Shown in pieces: positions 50,999 to 57,342 of a DNA stretch of 64,000 bases. The translations under genes were made by a program, and so were the position numbers. The notes under the pieces were generated by a model. It did no database searches and was not told where the DNA came from. It saw nothing but the letters and a program-made list of their open reading frames with translations. The stretch comes from JAKFEW01 sp036675505 (lineage in GTDB: Bacteria > Cyanobacteriota > Sericytochromatia > S15B-MN24 > JAQBPE01). Location of the stretch: the NCBI GenBank assembly GCA_036675505.1, contig JAKFEW010000131.1:1-64000 (forward strand). The letters are read 5' to 3'. Positions within the stretch are counted from its first letter, which is position 1. Every line of letters starts with the position of its first letter.

Positions 50999-51673
50999 CT
51001 ACCGCACGGCGTTCCAGGGGAAAGCCCCGCGCGCCAGGAAGCCGAAATCCGCGGCCGTCCAGTCCGCTCCGGCAGCCCGCAGCGCCGCCTCGCCCTCGCT
51101 GGTCGTGAGGCCCAGGGTGGCCGCACCCGCCGCCTTGCCGGCCCGCACGCCCGGCAGGGCATCCTCGACGACCAGGCAACGCGTGGGCGCGACGCCCACC
51201 CTGGCGGCCGCCGACAGGTAGACCTCCGGGTCGGGCTTGCCGCGCGTCACGTCGGCGGCGGTGACGGTGGCCTCGAAGGCGGCCTGGAGCCCGAGCCGCT
51301 CGATCACGACCGCCACGTTGGCCGGCGTGGCGCTCGTGGCGAGCACGCGCGGCACGCCGCGCGCGCCCAGCCACGCGAGGAACGCTTCGACGCCGGGCAC
51401 CGGCGGCAGATCTGCGGCGGGCAGGCAGGCGCGGTAGGTCTCCTCTCGGGCTCGGGCGAGCTCGGCCACCTCATCGGGCGGCAGGTCGCCGAACAGCGCG
51501 GTGATGATGTCGGCGGCGCGGCGGCCGTCGAGGGCGCGGATCTCGGCCTCGGTGGGCGCGAGCCCGCGGTCGCGCACGAACCCGGACCAGACGCGCCGGT
51601 GCAAGGGCATGTTGTCGCAGACCACGCCATCCATGTCGAAAAGGACGGCGTCGAAGGGGAAGGTGGGCGTCAT
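50999..51673 (-). CDS. HAD-superfamily sugar phosphatase/phosphoglucomutase-like
   Basis: A 224-aa HAD hydrolase with motif I DMDGVVCDNM, motif II LATSAT, motif III Lys in RGKPDPEVYL and motif IV VVEDALPGV. A helical cap is inserted after motif I (C1 type), as in beta-phosphoglucomutase and sugar-phosphate phosphatases. The start is ATG 51673; a TATAAA box ends 7 bases upstream, suggesting a leaderless transcript. It lies upstream of glk on the same strand (31 bases), so a shared role in hexose-phosphate metabolism is plausible. Confidence 0.9.
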   Translation of the reverse strand: MTPTFPFDAVLFDMDGVVCDNMPLHRRVWSGFVRDRGLAPTEAEIRALDGRRAADIITALFGDLPPDEVAELARAREETYRACLPAADLPPVPGVEAFLAWLGARGVPRVLATSATPANVAVVIERLGLQAAFEATVTAADVTRGKPDPEVYLSAAARVGVAPTRCLVVEDALPGVRAGKAAGAATLGLTTSEGEAALRAAGADWTAADFGFLARGAFPWNAVR

Positions 51674-51680
51674 GAGCGCC

Positions 51681-51686
51681 TTTATA
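51681..51686 (-). promoter_or_regulatory. -10 box of HAD gene (leaderless)
   Basis: TATAAA on the minus strand, 7 bases before ATG 51673, with no ribosome-binding site between. Confidence 0.5.
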
Positions 51687-51709
51687 CCACATAGGCACAG
51701 GAGCGGGGC

Positions 51710-51739
51710 TTGCCCTGGCGGCATGAGGTGCGGTATGAT
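51710..51739 (+). promoter_or_regulatory. tRNA promoter
   Basis: TTGCCC (51710-51715) and TATGAT (51734-51739) spaced by 18 bases, 12 bases before tRNA-Arg. Confidence 0.6.
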
Positions 51740-51751
51740 GGGTTTCGGTAC

Positions 51752-51824
51752 GTCTCCGTAGCTCAGTGGATAGAGCGTCTGCCTCCGGAGCAGAAGGCCG
51801 CAGGTTCAAGTCCTGCCGGGGACG
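51752..51824 (+). tRNA. tRNA-Arg (anticodon CCG)
   Basis: 73 bases fold into a full cloverleaf: acceptor GTCTCCG/CGGGGAC, D-stem GCTC/GAGC, anticodon stem TCTGC/GCAGA around CTCCGGA (anticodon CCG), T-stem GCAGG/CCTGC with loop TTCAAGT, discriminator G. CCA is not encoded. A T-run follows immediately. Confidence 0.97.
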
Positions 51825-51837
51825 CCTTTTTTCCCGT

Positions 51838-51869
51838 TCAGTCGAGGGATCCAGACCCTGATCGACTGA
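51838..51869. other. Hairpin between the two tRNAs
   Basis: TCAGTCGA (51838-51845) pairs with TCGACTGA (51862-51869), with inner GGG/CCC. It may guide processing of a two-tRNA transcript or act with the preceding T-run. Confidence 0.6.
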
Positions 51870-51883
51870 GTGGGCGGTTTCAT

Positions 51884-51954
51884 TCCCCCTTCGTCTAATG
51901 GTAGGACAACGGTTTCTGGATCCGTTAATTGGAGTTCGAATCTCTGAGGGGGAG
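51884..51954 (+). tRNA. tRNA-Gln (anticodon CTG)
   Basis: 71 bases: acceptor TCCCCCT/AGGGGGA, D-stem GTCT/GGAC, anticodon loop TTCTGGA (CTG), T-loop TTCGAAT, discriminator G. The T-stem contains two wobble pairs and the 31-39 pair is T-T, so the fold is somewhat loose. CCA is not encoded. Confidence 0.93.
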
Positions 51955-51958
51955 CCTC

Positions 51959-51992
51959 GAGAAGGGCGGCCGGAAGGCCGTCCTTCTCATTT
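51959..51992 (+). terminator. Intrinsic terminator after tRNA-Gln
   Basis: GAGAAGGGCGGCC (51959-51971) pairs with GGCCGTCCTTCTC with one mismatch and a 4-base loop, then ATTT. Confidence 0.85.
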
Positions 51993-52007
51993 CGGAGCCT
52001 CGAAGAC

Positions 52008-52154
52008 ATGCGCAAGATAGGCCTCTACGCTCGCCTCTGCTGGTTGTTCTTCATCTCGCTCTTCGTGCCGACCGCCACGATCACCCCGAAAATCGAGGCG
52101 CTGTTGGCCGACCTCAAGGGCGAGGCGCCCGAGGCGATGGAACCGCCCCGGTGA
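52008..52154 (+). CDS. Small single-span membrane protein
   Basis: A 48-aa protein with hydrophobic segment LCWLFFISLFVPTATIT and a charged tail (ALLADLKGEAPEAMEPPR). Its stop overlaps the next gene's GTG (GTGA). Only a weak GAAGA site precedes ATG 52008. It is the first gene of a three-gene cluster with overlapping ends. Function unknown. Confidence 0.6.
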   Translation: MRKIGLYARLCWLFFISLFVPTATITPKIEALLADLKGEAPEAMEPPR

Positions 52155-52678
52155 GGCCCGCCGCCATCCTCGCCGCGCTGGCCGCGATGTTGCTCGCGAG
52201 CCCGCCGGCCCCCGCCGAGGCCCGCCTCGGGGACAGCTTCCTGCGCTTCAAGTCATCCGCCTTGATCCAGGGCGAGACGCTTTTCCGCTACGAGGGCCGA
52301 GTCGGCGCGCGCTTCAAGTTCGGGCCCGCGCCGCGCTGCCAGGTCGGCACGGCCATTCTGCTGCTCGATACCCAGGACGGCATCGTGGTGCAGCAGACCA
52401 TCATCCTGCCCCTGCCGCGCAACTCCCGCGACCAGCGTAAGATCGACGCGATCGCGATCCTCTTCCTGGAAGACGCCGGGCTCGGCAAGAAAGACGTCGA
52501 GGAGGCGATGACGGCCTTCCGAGACACCTACGGGACCGCCAAGAACGTCGAGAAGCAGATCGGCCCCGACAAGAAGCTGAACCTGAACACCTTCACGAAC
52601 CCCCAACTCGGCCACATCCTGCTCGCCGTGGGCATCAAGCCGGAAGGCCAGGCGCCCGAAGCCACGCCCGCGCCATGA
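52151..52678 (+). CDS. Secreted protein of unknown function
   Basis: A 175-aa protein from GTG 52151 with a signal peptide (ILAALAAMLLASPPAPAEA). The mature part contains GDSFLRFKSSALIQGETLF and a single cysteine. GTG overlaps the stop of the 48-aa gene, and its own stop overlaps the next ATG (ATGA), so all three are translated together. No family recognised. Confidence 0.78.
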   Translation: MRPAAILAALAAMLLASPPAPAEARLGDSFLRFKSSALIQGETLFRYEGRVGARFKFGPAPRCQVGTAILLLDTQDGIVVQQTIILPLPRNSRDQRKIDAIAILFLEDAGLGKKDVEEAMTAFRDTYGTAKNVEKQIGPDKKLNLNTFTNPQLGHILLAVGIKPEGQAPEATPAP

Positions 52679-53109
52679 CTACCCTGTTGATCGCCTTCGC
52701 GGCCCTCTTCGTCGTATTCCTGGTCGCCGTGGGCGCGATCGGCTGGTGGGTCGCCCGCACGATGCGCAGCCGCCAGACGGTGGACGAACGTCAGAAGCTC
52801 ATCACCCTCGCGGCGCGCGCGGCCGGCGACGAAAGCGGCCGAGGCCTGCTCGCGCTGCTCCGGGCGCTGGACCTGGCCCCGCCGAACCAACCGGTCACGG
52901 TGGGTTGGTTGGCCCGCCGCACCGCCCAGGACGAGGTGCCTGGTTTCCTGGTGAAGATCGCCTGGGACGGCAACGAGTGGCGTCGCGCGCTGCCAGCCGC
53001 CCAGCTGCGCGCCGCGCTCGAGGCGTGCCTGGCCGAGGAGCCCGCGCTCGAGGGCCCTCAGGCACAGCGCCTGTTGGCCGACCTGCGGGCGAGCGACACG
53101 GACGCTTGA
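52675..53109 (+). CDS. Membrane-anchored protein of unknown function
   Basis: A 144-aa protein with one N-terminal membrane helix (LLIAFAALFVVFLVAVGAIGWWV) and a ~110-residue cytoplasmic helical domain ending in ASDTDA. Last gene of the cluster with overlapping ends. The region VTVGWLARRTAQDEVPGFLVKIAW could be a winged-helix-like fold, but this is a guess. Confidence 0.75.
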   Translation: MTTLLIAFAALFVVFLVAVGAIGWWVARTMRSRQTVDERQKLITLAARAAGDESGRGLLALLRALDLAPPNQPVTVGWLARRTAQDEVPGFLVKIAWDGNEWRRALPAAQLRAALEACLAEEPALEGPQAQRLLADLRASDTDA

Positions 53110-53201
53110 GCCTCGGCGAGATGCCACGCCGCACCTCGATCGCTGCCGGCCGAGCGACGTGACCGGCCAATACCGCATCGTTATTCCGTCAATCTGGCAC
53201 G

Positions 53202-53230
53202 TTCCGGCTGGCCGGGCTCTGGGCTATTGT
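53202..53230 (+). promoter_or_regulatory. Promoter of small lipoprotein gene
   Basis: TTCCGG (53202-53207) and TATTGT (53225-53230) with 17-base spacing, 45 bases before ATG 53276. Confidence 0.5.
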
Positions 53231-53275
53231 GCGGAGGTCGGCCTTGGGCCGACATTCCTCGCGAGAAGGAGAGTA

Positions 53276-53485
53276 ATGATGCGCAAGACCTTACTGGGTC
53301 TCGGTATTTGTGCCCTCACGCCGATGGTGCTGGCGGGCTGCGGTTCCGCGCCGACCACCGCCATTCAAGCGCCCGCCACGGCGCAAGCTGCCGGCACGAC
53401 GCACGCCGTGCCTGCGTCCAGCGCGCGAGCGAGCCGTCTCGAGCAGGTGACGTTCGAACTCAAGCAGGTCTGCCAGACCGATTAG
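53276..53485 (+). CDS. Small lipoprotein
   Basis: A 69-aa protein starting MMRKTLLGLG with lipobox MVLAGC. The mature ~45 residues are Ala/Thr/Ser-rich, ending in a short charged helix (SRLEQVTFELKQVCQTD) with a second cysteine. AGAAGGAG lies 5 bases before ATG 53276. Function unknown; resembles small outer-membrane lipoproteins in size only. Confidence 0.75.
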   Translation: MMRKTLLGLGICALTPMVLAGCGSAPTTAIQAPATAQAAGTTHAVPASSARASRLEQVTFELKQVCQTD

Positions 53486-53512
53486 CGCCTTAGCCGAGCA
53501 TCGCGTCCACGG

Positions 53513-53532
53513 GGCCGGCCGCGCGGCCGGCC
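53513..53532. terminator. Perfect 20-bp palindrome between convergent genes
   Basis: GGCCGGCCGCGCGGCCGGCC is a perfect palindrome in the gap between the lipoprotein and asparaginase stops. It may act as a transcription end without a T-run, or be chance in GC-rich DNA. Confidence 0.4.
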
Positions 53533-53554
53533 TCGCCTGTGGCGGCCTCGTTCA

Positions 53555-54562
53555 CTAGCTCATCTCCCCCGCGATCGAGACGCCGAAGGCACGCGCCGCC
53601 TTGGCAGTGTCGTCGCCGTATTGGCCGAGCAGGAACATGAGCTTCACGGCCGAGGCCTCGGGGGTCATGTCGGCGCACGAGACCGCACCCGCCTCGATGG
53701 CCATTCGGCCCGCCTCGTAGAGCGCCGGCTCGACCCGGCCCGCGACCGCCTGCGAGCAGAGCGCGACCAGCTTTTGCCGCCGCGTCGCTTCCTCGATGAA
53801 GGGGATCAGGCTGCGTTCGGCCACCGGCACCGTGCCCGCGCCGTATGCCTCGATCACGAAGGCGACCGCGTCGCCGTCGAGCAGCGGAACCAGGTGCTCG
53901 GGACGCAGGCCGGGAAACAGCCGCAAGATCAGCACCTTGTCCGAGAACCCGCGCTGCAGGCGGAAGAGCCCCGCCGGCCTGCGCACATGCTCCTCGTGGA
54001 TCTCGACGTGCAGCCCCACGGTCGCAAGCGCCGGGTAGTTGGGGGACGCGAATGCGTCGAAATCGTCGATGCTGACCTTGCGCGCGCGGTTGCCTCGCAG
54101 CAGGCGGTGGTTGAAGAAGAGCCCGACCTCGGGCAGGTCGAGCGTGGCGAGCGCGAGCGCGTTGACGAGGTTCGTCTTCGCGTCCGTGCGGATGGAAGCG
54201 ATCGGCCGCTGGGCGCCCGTGAGGATCACGGGCTTGGGGAGGTTCGCGAGCATGAACGACAGCGCCGCTGCCGTGTAGGCCATCGTATCGGTGCCATGAA
54301 TGACCACGAAGCCGTCATACGCGTCGATCGCCGCCTCGATGGCGCCTGCGATCGCCTCCCAGTGGGCCGGCTGGACGTTCGCGCTGTCCTGGTTGAACAG
54401 CACGGCCATCTCGATGTCGGCCAGCTCACGCGCCTCCGGGATGTAGCGCAGCACCTGCTCGGCGAGCGCACCGGGGGCGAGCGAGCCGGTGGCGCGCGGA
54501 TCCATGCCGAGCGTGCCGCCGGTGTTCAACACGAGCAGACGCCTACGCTCCTGATCGCTCAT
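53555..54562 (-). CDS. L-asparaginase (type I-like)
   Basis: A 335-aa asparaginase with both catalytic triad regions: VLNTGGTLGM (nucleophile T17) and HGTDTMAYTA. Also RGNRARKVS and SPNYP, as in cytoplasmic type I enzymes. No signal peptide. It hydrolyses asparagine to aspartate and ammonia. ATG 54562 overlaps the upstream stop (ATGA), so translation is coupled to the 90-aa gene. Confidence 0.94.
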   Translation of the reverse strand: MSDQERRRLLVLNTGGTLGMDPRATGSLAPGALAEQVLRYIPEARELADIEMAVLFNQDSANVQPAHWEAIAGAIEAAIDAYDGFVVIHGTDTMAYTAAALSFMLANLPKPVILTGAQRPIASIRTDAKTNLVNALALATLDLPEVGLFFNHRLLRGNRARKVSIDDFDAFASPNYPALATVGLHVEIHEEHVRRPAGLFRLQRGFSDKVLILRLFPGLRPEHLVPLLDGDAVAFVIEAYGAGTVPVAERSLIPFIEEATRRQKLVALCSQAVAGRVEPALYEAGRMAIEAGAVSCADMTPEASAVKLMFLLGQYGDDTAKAARAFGVSIAGEMS

Positions 54563-54831
54563 ACGTCGCCGATGCCCTCGCGGAAGAGCGCCCCCGCCAG
54601 GCTGCCGGCCTCGCGTTCGTCGATCACCCAGCTCCACTCCTCGTGGCCGCGATCACCGAAGAACTTGCAGCGGCCGGCGTCCAGGAGTTCCAGGATGCGC
54701 TCCTGGGCCTCCTGGTCGTCGGTTTCCCCGGCGCGGAACTCCGCGACGATCCGTTGAAAAGCCTCCGACCTGGCGATCTGATAGGCCAGCTCCGCCAGGT
54801 CGGTCTCGAAGGTGCGCGTGGCGCGCGCCAT
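54559..54831 (-). CDS. Small protein between clpP and asparaginase
   Basis: A 90-aa acidic helical protein (FETDLAELAYQIARSEAFQRIV; WSWVIDEREAG). It lies 14 bases after clpP and overlaps the asparaginase start. No family recognised. Confidence 0.72.
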   Translation of the reverse strand: MARATRTFETDLAELAYQIARSEAFQRIVAEFRAGETDDQEAQERILELLDAGRCKFFGDRGHEEWSWVIDEREAGSLAGALFREGIGDV

Positions 54832-54845
54832 CCGTGGTGGTCCCG

Positions 54846-55505
54846 TTACTTCTTGACGTCAGTCGAATCGCCGTCGGGCATCGGCGGCATCGGCACGTTG
54901 TCCACGCCGATGCGCGGCGTCAGCACCTGGTCGATCAGGCCGTAATCCTTGGCCTCGGCGGCGGACATGTAGTAGTCGCGCTCCATGTCCTTGTGGAGCT
55001 TCTCGACCGGCTGCTGCGTGTGGATCGAGAGGAGGGTCGTCAGGTAGTTCTTGATTCGCAGGATTTCCTGGGCCTGGATCTGGATGTCCGTGGCCTGGCC
55101 GCGCGCGCCGCCGAGCGGCTGGTGGATCATGATGCGCGAGTTGGGCAGCGCGATGCGCTTGCCCGGCGCGCCGGCCGCGAGCAGGAACGAGCCCATCGAG
55201 GCCGCCTGGCCGAGGCAGATCGTCGAAACGTCGCTCTTGATGTACTGCATCGTGTCGTAGATGGCCATGCCGGCCGTGACCACGCCGCCCGGGCTGTTGA
55301 TGTACACCATGATGTCCTTGGCGGGGTCTTCCGACTCCAGGAACAGCAGCTGCGCGATGATCAGGCTCGCCACGTCGTCGTCGATTGGCGTGCCCAGGAA
55401 GATGATGCGCTCCTTGAGGAGCCGCGAGAAGATGTCGTAACCCCGCTCGCCGCGGCTGGTGGATTCGACGACGGTGGGGACGAGGGCCATGCGGGGATCG
55501 AACAT
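54846..55505 (-). CDS. clpP: ATP-dependent Clp protease proteolytic subunit
   Basis: A 219-aa serine peptidase, slightly longer than usual at the C-terminus. Catalytic Ser in GQAASMGSFL, His in MIHQPLGG and Asp in MERDYYMSA are present, with YINSPGG. ClpP forms the proteolytic chamber used with ClpX/ClpA; no Clp ATPase is adjacent. AAGGAG lies 8 bases before ATG 55505. Confidence 0.97.
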   Translation of the reverse strand: MFDPRMALVPTVVESTSRGERGYDIFSRLLKERIIFLGTPIDDDVASLIIAQLLFLESEDPAKDIMVYINSPGGVVTAGMAIYDTMQYIKSDVSTICLGQAASMGSFLLAAGAPGKRIALPNSRIMIHQPLGGARGQATDIQIQAQEILRIKNYLTTLLSIHTQQPVEKLHKDMERDYYMSAAEAKDYGLIDQVLTPRIGVDNVPMPPMPDGDSTDVKK

Positions 55506-55541
55506 AGGACTCTCCTTCTAACGCCTTGTCAGGCGCGGCCA

Positions 55542-55547
55542 TTATAT
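55542..55547 (-). promoter_or_regulatory. -10 box of clpP
   Basis: TATAAT on the minus strand, 36 bases before ATG 55505. The -35 is weak. Confidence 0.55.
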
Positions 55548-55619
55548 ACGAGGTCGCGAGGACGGGGAAGCGGCGGACCCGCCAGCCTGTCAAACCCACA
55601 GCTACTCCGGCTTTTAGGG

Positions 55620-55625
55620 TACAAT
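55620..55625 (+). promoter_or_regulatory. -10 box of ABC-F gene
   Basis: TACAAT 46 bases before ATG 55672. A hairpin with a T-run follows directly. Confidence 0.5.
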
Positions 55626-55632
55626 TCATGCA

Positions 55633-55655
55633 GGACGCGCGCGGAGCGCGTCTTT
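55633..55655 (+). promoter_or_regulatory. Attenuator-like hairpin in ABC-F leader
   Basis: GACGCGC and GCGCGTC form a 7-bp GC stem around a 5-base loop, followed by TTTTC, then GAGAGG and ATG 55672. It looks like an intrinsic terminator placed between promoter and gene. Confidence 0.5.
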
Positions 55656-55671
55656 TCTGCGAGAGGTTTCC

Positions 55672-57312
55672 ATGATTGCCTTCAACCAGGTCGCCAAGTT
55701 CCAGGGCAAGCGGTTCCTGTTCAAGGACGGCAGCTTCCAGATCAACCCGGGCGACCGGGTCGGGCTGGTCGGACCGAACGGCGCCGGCAAGACCACGATC
55801 TTCCGGCTGATCGCCCGCCAGGAGACGCCGGACGAAGGCCAGGTCGTGATCCCCGAGCGCTTCGTGGTCGCGTACTACTCGCAGGACATGGCCGAGCTCA
55901 AGGGCGTGACCGTGCTCGAAGCGGCGTTGGCTGGCTGCGCAGACGTGCTGGCGCTCGACAAGCGGATCGCGGAGCTCGGCGAGGCCCTGTCGGACCCCGC
56001 GTTGACCGACGAGAAGATGACCGAGCTGCTCGAGGAGCTCGGCCACGCGCAGGAAGCTTTCGAGGCCCGCGGCGGCTACGACCTGGAACAACGCGCGAAG
56101 GAAATCCTGGCCGGCCTCGGCTTCAAGGCCGGCGACCTCGCGAAAGACATCGGCGACTTCTCGGGCGGTTGGCGCATGCGCGTCGAGCTCGCGAAGGTGC
56201 TGCTTCGCCAGCCCGACGCCCTGGTGCTCGACGAGCCGACCAACCACCTGGACCTCGAGTCGATCGTGTGGCTCGAGGACTTCCTGCAACGCTTCAAGGG
56301 CGCGATCTTCCTCACGTCGCACGACCGCGACTTCATGAACCGCCTCGTCTCGCGCGTGGTGGCCGTCGAAAGCGGCGAGATCGTGACCTACAACGGCGAT
56401 TACGACTTCTACGAGCGCGAGCGCGACATCCGCCTCGCCAACCTGATCGCCCAGGCCAAGCGCCAGGACGACAAGCTCGCCAAGGAGGAGGAGTTCATCG
56501 CCCGCTTCAAGGCGCGCGCCTCCCACGCGGCGCAGGTGCAGTCGCGCATGAAGATGATCGAGAAGATGGACCGCATCGAGGTGCCGCGCGAGATGCAGGC
56601 CGTCGACATCCAGTGGCGTGAGTGCCCGCGCGGCGGCGACGTCGCCGCGACGGTCAAGGGCCTCGACCTGGCTTTCGGCACCCACCATGTGCTCGAGGGC
56701 GTCGACCTCGACGTGAAGCGCGGCGAGCGCATCGCGATCATGGGCGTGAACGGCGCGGGCAAGTCCACGCTGCTCAAGATCCTGGCCGGCGAGCTCCAGC
56801 CGACGAACGGCGAGGCGAAGATCGGCGCGGGCGTCTGCGCCGGCTACTTCGCGCAGCACCAGACCGAGATCCTCGACCGCAACCGCACGGCCTTCGACGC
56901 CGTCGCCGACGTGGTCCCGACGGCGAGCCGCGGCGTCGTGCAGAACATCCTCGGCTCGATGCTCTTCTCGGGCGACGACGTGGACAAGAAGGTGGGCGTG
57001 CTCTCGGGCGGCGAGAAAACCCGCGTGGTGCTCGCGCGCATCATCGCGAACCCGGTCAATCTGCTGATCCTCGACGAGCCGACCAACCACCTCGACATCC
57101 GCAGCCGCGAGATGTTGCTCGAGGCGCTCAAGGAGTTCGACGGCACGATCCTGTTCGTGAGCCACGATCGCCACTTCCTGCGCGAGCTCGCGACCAAGGT
57201 CGTGGTGATCGACAAGGGCCACACCACGGTCTACCCGGGCGGCCTTTCGTATTTCCTCGAGAAGAACGAGGGCAAGTTCCCGGGCAGCGAGCACACCCTC
57301 CGCGTCGGATAG
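55672..57312 (+). CDS. ABC-F family ATPase
   Basis: A 546-aa protein with two ABC ATPase domains and no membrane segment. First domain: GPNGAGKTT, FSGGWRMRVELAK, LVLDEPTNHLD. Second domain: GVNGAGKST, LSGGEKTRVVLA, LILDEPTNHLD. The interdomain linker (~245-305) is charged, as in ribosome-binding EttA/YbiT/YheS-type factors. ABC-F proteins act on the ribosomal E site in translation control or antibiotic protection; the subtype is not assigned. Confidence 0.94.
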   Translation: MIAFNQVAKFQGKRFLFKDGSFQINPGDRVGLVGPNGAGKTTIFRLIARQETPDEGQVVIPERFVVAYYSQDMAELKGVTVLEAALAGCADVLALDKRIAELGEALSDPALTDEKMTELLEELGHAQEAFEARGGYDLEQRAKEILAGLGFKAGDLAKDIGDFSGGWRMRVELAKVLLRQPDALVLDEPTNHLDLESIVWLEDFLQRFKGAIFLTSHDRDFMNRLVSRVVAVESGEIVTYNGDYDFYERERDIRLANLIAQAKRQDDKLAKEEEFIARFKARASHAAQVQSRMKMIEKMDRIEVPREMQAVDIQWRECPRGGDVAATVKGLDLAFGTHHVLEGVDLDVKRGERIAIMGVNGAGKSTLLKILAGELQPTNGEAKIGAGVCAGYFAQHQTEILDRNRTAFDAVADVVPTASRGVVQNILGSMLFSGDDVDKKVGVLSGGEKTRVVLARIIANPVNLLILDEPTNHLDIRSREMLLEALKEFDGTILFVSHDRHFLRELATKVVVIDKGHTTVYPGGLSYFLEKNEGKFPGSEHTLRVG

Positions 57313-57342
57313 TCTTCTTACGCCTGGTGGGTAGAGGGGGTT

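Noticed and set aside
53490..53556. Coding-like tail after asparaginase (LVNEAATGEAGRAAGP...)
   Set aside because: Follows a double in-frame stop and is low-complexity; a palindromic GC stretch explains it better.
54859..57294. 811-codon minus-strand frame over the ABC-F gene
   Set aside because: Shadow frame; both ABC domains with all motifs are on the plus strand, and clpP explains the remainder.
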